Origin: Thiobacillus sp. UBA3361
GTDB taxonomy: Bacteria; Pseudomonadota; Gammaproteobacteria; Burkholderiales; Thiobacillaceae
NCBI GenBank assembly: GCA_002360535.1
Contig: DEQR01000003.1
Span: 1-64,000 of the forward strand
Direction: 5' to 3'
Length of the DNA: 64,000 nucleotides
Shown: one piece after another, positions 10,536 to 18,590 of the stretch
Layout of the letters: every line of letters begins with the position of its first letter
How positions within the stretch are numbered: position 1 is the first letter of the stretch
Position numbers and translations under genes: made by a program
The notes under the pieces: generated by a model
What the model was told of the DNA's origin: nothing
Database searches by the model: none
The model's input: only the letters and a program-made list of their open reading frames with translations

Positions 10536-11414
10536 CTACGGGCTGCCGCAGTCCTCCATGATGGGTTTCCAGGGGGTCAGCACGATTTCCACACGCCGGT
10601 TGCGCTGGCGGCCTTCCCAGGTATCGTTGGTCGCCACGGGTCGGTACTTGGACAGGCCGACCGCCTCCATGCGCGTGGATTCGATGCCGTGGCGGGCCTC
10701 GAAGTAGCGCGCCACGCTGGCGGCACGCCCGCCGGACAATTCCCAGTTAGAGTAATACTTGTCCTTCAGCCGCGGGCCGATGGGCACCGTGTCCGTGTGT
10801 CCCTCGATGCGGATGGTTTCCTTGCCGTCCGCCAGCACCTCGGCCACCACGTCCAGCACCTCCCTCCCCTTGGGCAGGATATCGGCGCTGCCGCTGTGGA
10901 ACAGGATGCGGTCGAGTACCCGGACTGAGAGCTGGCTCCGCAGCCTCTGGATCTCCACGTCCTTGGCCTCGATGTCCCTGCCCAGACGTTGCCGCAGGCT
11001 GTCTTCCAGGGCCTTCATGCGCGCCACCTGCCCGGCCGCCTGCTCGGCGGCGCGGGTCTGGGTCGCGGCGGCTTCCCGCATGCGCTCGTTGGTGCGGGTC
11101 AGGTCGGCAATCTGTTGCCGGGTGGATTGCAGGTCCTCCTGATAGCCGGCCAGGGCCGCTTTCTGCTGTGCCAGGGATTGGTCAGCCTCGCGTGACTTTT
11201 CCCGCTGTTCAGTCAGGCGTTGTTGCAAGTCCCGCGCGCCGGATTCCGCCGCCGCGCAACGCCTTTCCCAATCCAGTCGGTCTTTCTTGCAGGCCTCCAA
11301 GTCCTGGATGCAGGACTGTTGCCTGCAGCCTTTGTCGACAATTTCGGCGGGTTCCTGGGTTGCGCATCCACCCAGCAAGGCACCGGCAATCAGCATGACT
11401 GGCAGTAATTTCAT
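10536..11414 (-). CDS. OmpA-family lipoprotein with coiled coil
   Basis: A 292-residue predicted outer-membrane lipoprotein. The signal peptide MKLLPVMLIAGALLGGC ends in a lipobox with the acylated cysteine at residue 17. Residues about 45-165 are rich in Glu, Gln, Arg and Lys and look like a long coiled coil. The C-terminal OmpA domain (about 170-285) contains IRIEGHTDTVPIG, NWELSGGRAASVARYFE and RNRRVEIVL, which bind diaminopimelate in peptidoglycan. The start at 11414 follows GAGG; upstream codons in frame are not signal-like. It probably tethers the outer membrane to the wall; a MotB-like stator is unlikely because there is no membrane helix typical of MotB. Confidence 0.85.
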   Translation of the reverse strand: MKLLPVMLIAGALLGGCATQEPAEIVDKGCRQQSCIQDLEACKKDRLDWERRCAAAESGARDLQQRLTEQREKSREADQSLAQQKAALAGYQEDLQSTRQQIADLTRTNERMREAAATQTRAAEQAAGQVARMKALEDSLRQRLGRDIEAKDVEIQRLRSQLSVRVLDRILFHSGSADILPKGREVLDVVAEVLADGKETIRIEGHTDTVPIGPRLKDKYYSNWELSGGRAASVARYFEARHGIESTRMEAVGLSKYRPVATNDTWEGRQRNRRVEIVLTPWKPIMEDCGSP

Positions 11415-11520
11415 GATGGACCTCGATTCAGGAATGTACTTGGGTGATTCCACCTACAATCCCTTCGTATCCTGACTATAGTGCGCATTCCGGATCAGCA
11501 CATCGACGCAGAGCACCGGC

Positions 11521-12870
11521 CTATTCGTAATCCTCCGAATGTTCGGCCCGCAGGTTCTCCCGGTAGAACTGCTCCAGTTCCTCCTCGAAATAGAAGGACG
11601 TTCCCCCGAAGGCCGGCCTCAGGTCGCTCAGCCAGGTGGCCTGCTCATCGTAGCGGGCGAAGAATGGCCGGTGCACCCAATCCGGGTCGCGCCCCTGGAT
11701 GAAGCGCAGCACCATCACCTTCTCGCCGTTCATCTCGCTCACCCCCAGCACCTGTGCCTTGCCGGGGTTGGCGGACATGCACGGGCCGCGCACGCTGCGC
11801 CCCAATCCGCTGACCCGCTGGTAAGCCTCGCGGAAGATTTCCCAGGCGCGTACCAAGGGCACGGCGAAGTAATGCTGTGCCCCCGTGTTGCGGGCCACAA
11901 ACATGTAGTAAGGCACGCAGCCCAGGTCCACCTGGGTGTCCCACATCTCGCTCCACAGTGCCGGGTCGTCATTGATGTGCGCCAGTAGCGGCGACTGGGT
12001 ACGGATCACCGCGCCGGTCTCGCGTACCGCGCGGATGGCCTTGCGCACGGGCTCGGGCCGCAACTCCCGGGGATGGTTGAAGTGGGCCATGACGGCCAGG
12101 TGCTTGCCGGCATCCGCCACCCTGCGGAACAGGGCGAGGACCTCCCCCGCGTCCTTGTCGGTGAGGTAGCGGTAGGGCCAGAAGCTCAACGACTTGGTGC
12201 CGATGCGGATGTGGCGCAGGTTGGGCAGGTCGGCCGCCAGCAACGGCTCGAAGTATTCCGCCAGGTGCCGGGCCGACATGATCATGGGATCACCCCCGGT
12301 AAACAGCACGTCCGTCACGCGTGGGTTGGCCTTGAGGTACTCCACCAGCCGTTCCACCTCCCGGCTGGCGAATTTCAGCTCGGCCTGGCCAACGAACTGC
12401 GGCCAGCGGAAGCAGAAGCTGCAATAGGCATGGCAGGTCTGGCCCTGGCTGGGGAAGAACAACACGGTCTCCCGGTACTTGTGCTGCATACCGTCCAGCG
12501 GCTCCCCCTCCAGGGTCGGGATGTTGTGACTCACCTGCCCGGCCGGATGGGGATTGAGGCCGGCGCGGATGCGGTTCGCCGCCACCTTGACCACGGACGC
12601 GTCGGCACCTTCCTGGAGCAGTCCGGCGATTTCGGCGTAATGCTCCGACCGCAGCATGCCTCGCTGGGGGAAGGTCAGCACGAACAGGGGATCGTCGGGT
12701 GCCTGGTCCCAGTCGATCAATTGTTCGATCACGAAGCTGTTGGTCTTGAACGGCAGCACATGGCCGACCACCTCGATGTCGAACTTGACCTCCTCGGGCA
12801 GCATCGCCATCTGCGGAATGTCGCGGAAGTTGCTCAGGGAATAGGCCTTGTAGGGGCTATGCGGTGGCAT
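11521..12870 (-). CDS. KamA-like radical SAM aminomutase-family enzyme
   Basis: A 449-residue radical S-adenosylmethionine enzyme of the lysine 2,3-aminomutase family. The iron-sulphur cluster motif is C-HAY-C-SF-C (Cys146, Cys150, Cys153), followed by the family TGGDPMIMS and the TQSPLLAHIN segment. Near the C-terminus SANPGKAQVLG (Lys371) sits where lysine 2,3-aminomutase holds its PLP lysine. The family usually reads PGGGGK at that place, so the lysine seems kept while the surrounding glycine run is not. The ATG at 12870 is preceded by GAGG. The gene is divergent from a PLP aminotransferase at 12984, and both may serve one pathway. The amino-acid substrate is unknown; no beta-lysine acetyltransferase or EF-P lysine-modification partner is next to it. 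Confidence 0.8.
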   Translation of the reverse strand: MPPHSPYKAYSLSNFRDIPQMAMLPEEVKFDIEVVGHVLPFKTNSFVIEQLIDWDQAPDDPLFVLTFPQRGMLRSEHYAEIAGLLQEGADASVVKVAANRIRAGLNPHPAGQVSHNIPTLEGEPLDGMQHKYRETVLFFPSQGQTCHAYCSFCFRWPQFVGQAELKFASREVERLVEYLKANPRVTDVLFTGGDPMIMSARHLAEYFEPLLAADLPNLRHIRIGTKSLSFWPYRYLTDKDAGEVLALFRRVADAGKHLAVMAHFNHPRELRPEPVRKAIRAVRETGAVIRTQSPLLAHINDDPALWSEMWDTQVDLGCVPYYMFVARNTGAQHYFAVPLVRAWEIFREAYQRVSGLGRSVRGPCMSANPGKAQVLGVSEMNGEKVMVLRFIQGRDPDWVHRPFFARYDEQATWLSDLRPAFGGTSFYFEEELEQFYRENLRAEHSEDYE

Positions 12871-12983
12871 GGGGAATCCTCGGGTGAAAGCGTCGCGACA
12901 TGGGCGCGGCGCGGAATGGATGTTTCTTGGCGGGGATACTTCCCCTATTCTGATATTGGATCACATTTGCACAAAGCTAGTTC

Positions 12984-14279
12984 ATGGGACGTAAAACCAC
13001 CTCTCCGGACATCCATCTCAACCTGAACGTGCGTGGCCTCAAACAATCGGCCACCCTGGCCATCAACGAGAAGAGCGCGCAGATGATCCGGGAGGGTCAC
13101 CAGGTCTATCGCCTGGGTCTGGGCCAGTCGCCCTTCCCCGTACCGCAGCCGGTGGTGGACGAATTGCGCGCCAACGCCCACCAGAAGGACTACCTCCCGG
13201 TGCGCGGCCTACCCGCCTTGCGCGAGGCGGTGGCAGGCTACCACCGGCGGCTCCACGGCATCGAGCGCAGCGCCGGCGACGTGCTGGTGGGGCCGGGCTC
13301 CAAGGAACTGATGTTCATCCTGCAACTGGTGTATTACGGCGACCTGCTCATCCCCACCCCCAGCTGGGTGTCCTACGCGCCCCAGGCCAAAATCGTCGGC
13401 CGGCAGATCCACTGGGTCTCCACCCGTCCCGATAACGACTGGCGGCTGATGCCAGACGAGCTGGACCGGCTGTGCCGAGACGACCGGCGCCGGCCGCGCA
13501 TCCTCATCCTCAACTACCCCTCCAACCCCACCGGCGACAGCTACACCATTGATGAGCTCAAGGCCCTGGCCAGAGTGGCGCGCAAGTACAAGGTGATCCT
13601 TCTGTCTGACGAGATCTATGGCGAACTGCACCATCGCGGGCAGCACGTGTCCATTGCCCGCTTCTATCCGGAAGGCACCATCATCAGCGGTGGTCTCTCC
13701 AAATGGTGCGGCGCGGGGGGCTGGCGGCTGGGCACCTTCGTGTTCCCGCCATGCATGCGCTGGCTGCTGGAGGCCATGGCCACCGTGGCCAGCGAGACCT
13801 ACACCTCCACCAGCGCCCCCATACAGTACGCCGCCGTGCGCGCCTTTTCCGGCGGTATGGAGATGGAGCAATACCTGGCGCAGTCGCGCCGCGTGCTGCG
13901 CCACCTGGGCCGCCATGTCTGGCGCCGGCTCAAGACCGCGGGCGCCACGGTGTCCGGGCCGGTGGGCGGGTTCTATCTGTTCCCGGACTTCACGCCCCTG
14001 CGCGAGCGGCTGGCGGCGCGCGGCATCCGCGACAGCGCGGCCCTCGCCGACGTCCTGCTCCAGGAAACCGGCGTGGCCGGTTTGCCGGGCGTCCAATTCG
14101 GCCGCCCACCCGAGGAGTTGACCCTGCGCCTCGCCTATGTGGATTTCGACGGCGCGCGCGCCCTGATGGCCGCCCAGCAGGTTCCCCTCGGCAAGGAACT
14201 GGACAAGGCCTTCCTCGAACTCTACTGCCCGAATGTGATCCGCGCCGTGGATGCCATGGCTAAGTGGCTTACTCGTTAG
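12984..14279 (+). CDS. Class I/II PLP-dependent aminotransferase (unassigned substrate)
   Basis: A 431-residue fold-type I aminotransferase. Landmarks are LGLGQSPFPVP near the N-terminus, LILNYPSNPTGDSY, LLSDEIYGELHH, and the Schiff-base lysine in SGGLSKWCGAGGWRLG (Lys240). It differs from the aspartate aminotransferase at 247 in the Trp-Cys after the lysine and in a C-terminal extension of about 35 residues (KELDKAFLELYCPNVIRAVDAMAKWL). It starts 113 bases from the divergent KamA-like gene, in a shared control region that holds a small hairpin (GGGG-atactt-CCCC). The pairing suggests amino-acid rearrangement followed by transamination; this is inference. Confidence 0.84.
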   Translation: MGRKTTSPDIHLNLNVRGLKQSATLAINEKSAQMIREGHQVYRLGLGQSPFPVPQPVVDELRANAHQKDYLPVRGLPALREAVAGYHRRLHGIERSAGDVLVGPGSKELMFILQLVYYGDLLIPTPSWVSYAPQAKIVGRQIHWVSTRPDNDWRLMPDELDRLCRDDRRRPRILILNYPSNPTGDSYTIDELKALARVARKYKVILLSDEIYGELHHRGQHVSIARFYPEGTIISGGLSKWCGAGGWRLGTFVFPPCMRWLLEAMATVASETYTSTSAPIQYAAVRAFSGGMEMEQYLAQSRRVLRHLGRHVWRRLKTAGATVSGPVGGFYLFPDFTPLRERLAARGIRDSAALADVLLQETGVAGLPGVQFGRPPEELTLRLAYVDFDGARALMAAQQVPLGKELDKAFLELYCPNVIRAVDAMAKWLTR

Positions 14280-14312
14280 GGCGTGCTACCCAGGGGGTGG
14301 CTGTCCGCGAGT

Positions 14313-14654
14313 TCAGCCGGCCCCCAGGAAGGCGGCGGCCAGGTAGTCGGGCATGCGGCGCACCACCCGGACCGGCTGCCAGACGGGGGCCTCCCCGATC
14401 TGCGGGTCTGTCCCGTGCTCGAACATGACATCCAGGTACTTGCCCACCTCCAGTTCGCCTCCCGACAAATCCTGGCGAATACTGATGCGGACCCCACCCT
14501 CGCTCATGTCCACGGTGGCCCCATGCGCCACCAGTACCCCGTAGGCATAGACTTGCACGCCTACGCTCGTATCGCTGCGCCGGCTCATGCGGCGCTCTAC
14601 GTGAGTGGCGCCCATTGGTCGATCCATTTCGATAGTCACACCCGCCTCCACCAT
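14313..14654 (-). CDS. PilZ-domain protein (probable c-di-GMP receptor)
   Basis: A 113-residue single-domain PilZ protein. The two c-di-GMP contact motifs are present: an arginine-rich segment ERRMSRR (residues about 20-26) and the D-x-S-x-x-G motif in ATVDMSEGGVRISI (about 48-60). The rest is a compact beta barrel with no membrane segment. ATG at 14654 is used; a TTG immediately before it and an ATG eleven codons later are alternatives, but the latter would still keep the arginine motif. Likely role is binding c-di-GMP made by cyclases such as the neighbouring HDOD/GGDEF protein. The 234-base gap upstream contains no gene I can support. Confidence 0.82.
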   Translation of the reverse strand: MVEAGVTIEMDRPMGATHVERRMSRRSDTSVGVQVYAYGVLVAHGATVDMSEGGVRISIRQDLSGGELEVGKYLDVMFEHGTDPQIGEAPVWQPVRVVRRMPDYLAAAFLGAG

Positions 14655-14888
14655 CAACCTGCCATTGCGTTCACCGCGACTCCGCTCCCGACGATGATTG
14701 CCGGGAGGGGGCCAGGCTCCGGAAAAACCCCTCTTTCATGCGGCGTCTTATCGTTTGCTACATCATAGTCTGGGCGGGTGAATGTGGCGCGGTATCGCCC
14801 GAACAACCGGAAATATCCAGCGGCGGCGCGCCGGGAGCGACCGATCCGCACCGGGAGGGCTGGGCGCTGGGGGAATGGAACCGCCGGC

Positions 14889-16793
14889 CTATGCGGGCAG
14901 ATCCGTCGTCCACGCCACCAGCCTGTCCCGACCCCCGGCCTTGGCCGCGTACAGGGCCCGGTCGGCGCGCTGGATGAGGGCCTCCACCTGGGCCATGCCC
15001 TTGTCCATCTCCGTCAGGCCGATGCTCATGGTGATGTGGAAACGCTGCCCCGCCTTGCCGAACAACTCCTTGCGCACGGCCTCCAGGAGGCGTTCTCCGA
15101 GCAGCCGGGCCTCGGTCGGGCCGGTGTGTGGACACACCAGACAGAACTCCTCGCCACCGTAGCGGAACACCACGTCGTTGCGGCGGCAGACCCGTTCGAT
15201 GACGGCGGCCACCTGGGCGAGCACCTGGTCGCCCACCTCGTGGCCGTAACTGTCGTTCACCTTCTTGAAGTGGTCCACGTCCAGCATCATGCAGGTCAGC
15301 GGCGTGCCGTTATGGCCGGCGAAGGACCACTCCTGACGGAACCGATCCAGGCCATAGCGCCGGTTGGCCACCTGGGTCAGGGGGTCGGTGAGGGCCTCCT
15401 GCATCAGACGCCGGTTGCTGCGCGCCCATTCGCCGGAACCGCGGATGGTGGATTCCCGCTCGGCGCGCACCGCCCCCTGCAATGCCACCACCCGCTGGGC
15501 GGCGTTCAGGCGGGCCAACAGAGCCGCCTCGCTGAAATCGGTGAGCAGGTAGTCGGAGGCGCCGGCCAGCATCAGCCGGGCCACTTCCGCCTCCTGATCG
15601 GGCGGCACCAGGGCGATGCAGTAGGCCTGACGGCCGTGCTCCGTGGCGCGCAGGTCGCGCAGCAGTTCCACGCCTCGGCCCGGCTCGCGGGGAATCTCCA
15701 CCATCATGAGGTCGGTGGGGGTGTCCCGCAGCAGGCGTTGGGCGCCGTCCCGGTCGGCGGCCAGGCTCACCCGCAGGCCCATGGCGTCCAGGGTATCGGC
15801 CAGGGTCCTCAGCAGTTGGGCGCTGTGGGCCACCAGGGCGACGCGCATGGGCAGCACCACCAGGGCGGCCATCTCGCCTTCCTGCGGCTGCGAACTGAGC
15901 AGGGTGCGGATGTCGCTGAATTCCCGCGTCGGCAGGCGCAGCTCACGGCCCCAGTCCTGCCACTCCTTGACCACTTGCTCCACCAGCGGCGGCAGCTCGT
16001 GGGCCTCCAGGCCCAGCTGGGCGGCGGCGTGGTAGAGGGCGGGCACCTGCTCCCAGCGCTGGGCGTGATCCAGGTTGAGCAGCTGGCCGACGCGGGCGGA
16101 CAGGTGCAGGGCGGCGGTCAGGGCCTGCACCCGCGAGCCGGCGGGGAACGGCGCCTCCCCCGGCAACTCCTGGTAACGCACGGCCTGGTGGAAGATCTCC
16201 GGCAGGCCCCAGTCCTCCAGCAGATCGGAGGACAGGCCGGCATGATCCACGCCGAAGCGTTCCGTCTCCGCAGCGCGCAGGGCCGGTTCCGGGAGGCCGC
16301 GTTCCAGCAGTTCGCCGTATTCCAGCGGGAAGGCCGTGGCCAGGGCCAGCCGCCCCACCCCGGAGAGCAGGCCGCAGGTGAAGGTCTCGTCGGGCGGGCA
16401 CTGGGCCTGGCGAGCGACATGCTGAGCGGTGATGCCGGTGGCCAGAGAGGCGGTCCAGTAGCCGGTGTAGTCGAAGGCGGCGCAGGCGCCGCTGCGGTAA
16501 TGGTCGATGAGGGAGAAGCCCAGGGCGATCTGCCGCACCCGGAAGATGCCCAGGAAGACGATGGCGTGGGCCAGCGAGGCGATGTGCCGCAAGCTGCCGC
16601 CGTGCGCCGCGTTGGCGTACTTAAGCACGCGCCCGCTCATGGCCGGGTCGGTCTGCACCAGATGGGTCAGGTTCTGGATGCTGACGTCATTGCTCTGGGT
16701 GAGCTCCAGCACCGCCAGGGCCACGCCCTTGGGGGAGGGCAGCAGCCCGGAGGCCTTGAGCTCCTCGAAGCGTTGCTTGGCGTGTTCGATCAT
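14889..16793 (-). CDS. HDOD - degenerate receiver - GGDEF diguanylate cyclase
   Basis: A 634-residue cytoplasmic signalling protein. Residues about 10-215 form an HDOD domain (LLPSPKGVALAVLEL, DPAMSGRVLKYANAA, LLSGVGRLALA). Residues about 315-435 resemble a response-regulator receiver, but the phosphoacceptor position in TDLMMVEIP is Glu instead of Asp, so phosphorylation is unlikely. Residues about 465-630 are a GGDEF domain with LTDPLTQVANRR and an intact FRYGGEEFCLV active site, predicted to make c-di-GMP. The frame is open for another 35 codons upstream, but MIEHAKQRFEELKASGLLPSPKG gives the family-like start. It is divergent from telA. Confidence 0.86.
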   Translation of the reverse strand: MIEHAKQRFEELKASGLLPSPKGVALAVLELTQSNDVSIQNLTHLVQTDPAMSGRVLKYANAAHGGSLRHIASLAHAIVFLGIFRVRQIALGFSLIDHYRSGACAAFDYTGYWTASLATGITAQHVARQAQCPPDETFTCGLLSGVGRLALATAFPLEYGELLERGLPEPALRAAETERFGVDHAGLSSDLLEDWGLPEIFHQAVRYQELPGEAPFPAGSRVQALTAALHLSARVGQLLNLDHAQRWEQVPALYHAAAQLGLEAHELPPLVEQVVKEWQDWGRELRLPTREFSDIRTLLSSQPQEGEMAALVVLPMRVALVAHSAQLLRTLADTLDAMGLRVSLAADRDGAQRLLRDTPTDLMMVEIPREPGRGVELLRDLRATEHGRQAYCIALVPPDQEAEVARLMLAGASDYLLTDFSEAALLARLNAAQRVVALQGAVRAERESTIRGSGEWARSNRRLMQEALTDPLTQVANRRYGLDRFRQEWSFAGHNGTPLTCMMLDVDHFKKVNDSYGHEVGDQVLAQVAAVIERVCRRNDVVFRYGGEEFCLVCPHTGPTEARLLGERLLEAVRKELFGKAGQRFHITMSIGLTEMDKGMAQVEALIQRADRALYAAKAGGRDRLVAWTTDLPA

Positions 16794-16966
16794 GGTGACG
16801 GTATCCCGGACCCTTGCGCGGCCATTGTGCCATCCAATACCACCCGCGGTACCCCTCCCGGTTGCTTGATGCCATGCGCGGGGTGCGCGTGCCGTCACGG
16901 ACAGCGCGGACCGGGGTGCTATGATCGATCCGGCCCGGCCAACCGTCGCATTTCAGGAGATCGTCC

Positions 16967-18202
16967 ATGCCCGAAAACGAACAGCCCTCCGTGGCGCCCC
17001 TCACCCCCCCGGAACCGGTACGGGCCGTCGAACCGGAAGCCGCCGCCCGCATGGTGCAGCTGGACCCGCAGGCGATCCCCGACCTGGATGCCCAAGTGGA
17101 AGCCTTCATCAACGACACCCTCACCCTGGACAAGCACGACCGGGCCTTCAGGGAGCGGGTGGAGAGCATCCACCGCATGGGCAACGCCGACATGGCCAGG
17201 GCGGCCGGCGTCAGCAACCGCATGCTGGAGCGGCCGGTGAAGCTGATGGACGACGGCCTGTTCAGCTCCGGCTCGGCCATCGGCAAGGGCCTGGTGGAGT
17301 TGCGCCAGCGCATCGACGAACTGAACCCGGCCCGCCAGGGCGACCTGTTCCAGCCGCGCAAGCTGCTGGGCATCATCCCCTTCGGCAACCGGGTGGAGGA
17401 CTACTTCGACAAGTACCGCTCGGCCCAGTCCCATCTTAATGGCATCCTGGAAGCCCTGGCCGACGGCAAGGACGAGTTGCTGCGCGACAACGCCGCCATC
17501 GAGCAGGAAAAGACCGACCTGTGGGCCACCATGCAGCGCCTGGAGCAGTTCGTCTATATCGGCCGCAAGCTGGACGACAAACTCTCCGGGCGGGTGGCAG
17601 AGATTGAGGCAACGGACCCGGAGAAGGCGCGCATCGTCAAGGAAGAGCTGCTGTTCTACACCCGCCAGAAGGTCACCGACCTGCTCACCCAGTTGTCGGT
17701 GAGCGTGCAGGGTTACCTGGCCCTGGACATGATCCGCAAGAACAACCTGGAACTGATCAAGGGCGTCGATCGCGCCTCCACCACCACGGTCTCCGCCCTG
17801 CGCACGGCGGTAGTGGTGGCCCAGGCCCTGACCAACCAGAAGCTTGTGCTGGAACAGGTCAGCGCCCTGAACACCACCACCGGCGACATGATCGCCGCCA
17901 CCGGCGAGATGCTGAAGACCCAGAGCGTGGCCATCCACGAACAGGCCAGCGGCGCCATGATCGGCATCGACAAGCTGCAACAGGCCTTCGACAACGTGTT
18001 CGCCACCATGGACATGATCTCCGCCTACAAGGTCCAGGCCCTGGACAGCATGAAACAGACCGTCAACGCCCTCACAGAACAGGTACACAAGGCACAGAAA
18101 TACGTGGATCAGGTGCGGGAGGACGAGGCACGACAGGCGGCGCGGAGTGGAACCGAAAAGGCCGGAGTGGTCAGGATTCGGGAAGGGGACGAAGCGAATT
18201 GA
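16967..18202 (+). CDS. telA: TelA / toxic anion resistance family protein
   Basis: A 411-residue cytoplasmic protein of the TelA (tellurite and toxic-anion resistance) family. It shows the family pattern of an N-terminal acidic region, the central GIIPFGNRVEDYFDKYRSAQ, and long helical, coiled-coil-like segments over residues about 150-390 (KTDLWATMQRLEQFVYIGRKLDDKLS, then FYTRQKVTDLLTQLSVSVQGY). The ATG at 16967 is preceded by AGGAG. Relatives often sit with XpaC or TerC/TerD-like genes; here it stands alone, which makes a general envelope-stress or membrane-associated role as plausible as metal resistance. Biochemical function of the family is not established. Confidence 0.85.
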   Translation: MPENEQPSVAPLTPPEPVRAVEPEAAARMVQLDPQAIPDLDAQVEAFINDTLTLDKHDRAFRERVESIHRMGNADMARAAGVSNRMLERPVKLMDDGLFSSGSAIGKGLVELRQRIDELNPARQGDLFQPRKLLGIIPFGNRVEDYFDKYRSAQSHLNGILEALADGKDELLRDNAAIEQEKTDLWATMQRLEQFVYIGRKLDDKLSGRVAEIEATDPEKARIVKEELLFYTRQKVTDLLTQLSVSVQGYLALDMIRKNNLELIKGVDRASTTTVSALRTAVVVAQALTNQKLVLEQVSALNTTTGDMIAATGEMLKTQSVAIHEQASGAMIGIDKLQQAFDNVFATMDMISAYKVQALDSMKQTVNALTEQVHKAQKYVDQVREDEARQAARSGTEKAGVVRIREGDEAN

Positions 18203-18590
18203 ATCTTTCCGAAGGAAAGGAAATAGTTACATTCCAATTCCTGATTTCGCGTGATTCCGATGAACTTGGGCGAACCGGGCGACGGGCCGAATATCGCCAG
18301 GACGGTTCACACTGTTCGCCCTCCGGAGCATGGAAGTGCTGAAGTCGCCAGGTCGCGCGGCATCCGCTTGCGCCCTGCATAAAACAACTCGATGCTGCCG
18401 CTGGCGACGCCTGCGTCCTCACATCCTGCGTATGGTGATCGACCAGGCTGTCCAGCACGACCATGATGGCCATGCTCTCGTCCTCCATGCGCGACAGGAC
18501 CTCCGCCACGCCCTTAGCGACCCCAGCCAGCCGCTTTGAGCGGCTCACAATCTAATGCCCCCGGCTCTGCCGGGGGATACTTACCAGGTT
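18203..18590. other. 388-base gap without a clear gene, holding two perfect hairpins
   Basis: No recognisable gene lies here. On the minus strand an open frame (about 18171-18548) gives a plausible-looking stretch (GVAEVLSRMEDESMAIMVVLD) that then loses protein-like character, so it could be the remnant of a decayed gene or chance. The right part carries two perfect short hairpins, listed separately. Codon and base composition is less biased than in the flanking genes. Confidence 0.45.
18529..18576. repeat. Pair of perfect hairpins downstream of the Aer-like gene
   Basis: Hairpin one is AGCCGCT-TTG-AGCGGCT (18529-18545). Hairpin two is CCCCCGGC-TCT-GCCGGGGG (18558-18576). Both have perfect stems and three-base loops. 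They lie just past the stop codon of the minus-strand chemoreceptor gene, so they could stop or stabilise its transcript, but no T-run follows on either strand, so they are not classic intrinsic terminators. A REP-like element is another option. Confidence 0.5.

Noticed and set aside
14654..14851. 65-residue minus-strand frame between the PilZ and HDOD genes
   Set aside because: No ribosome site, no similarity to known proteins and poor composition.
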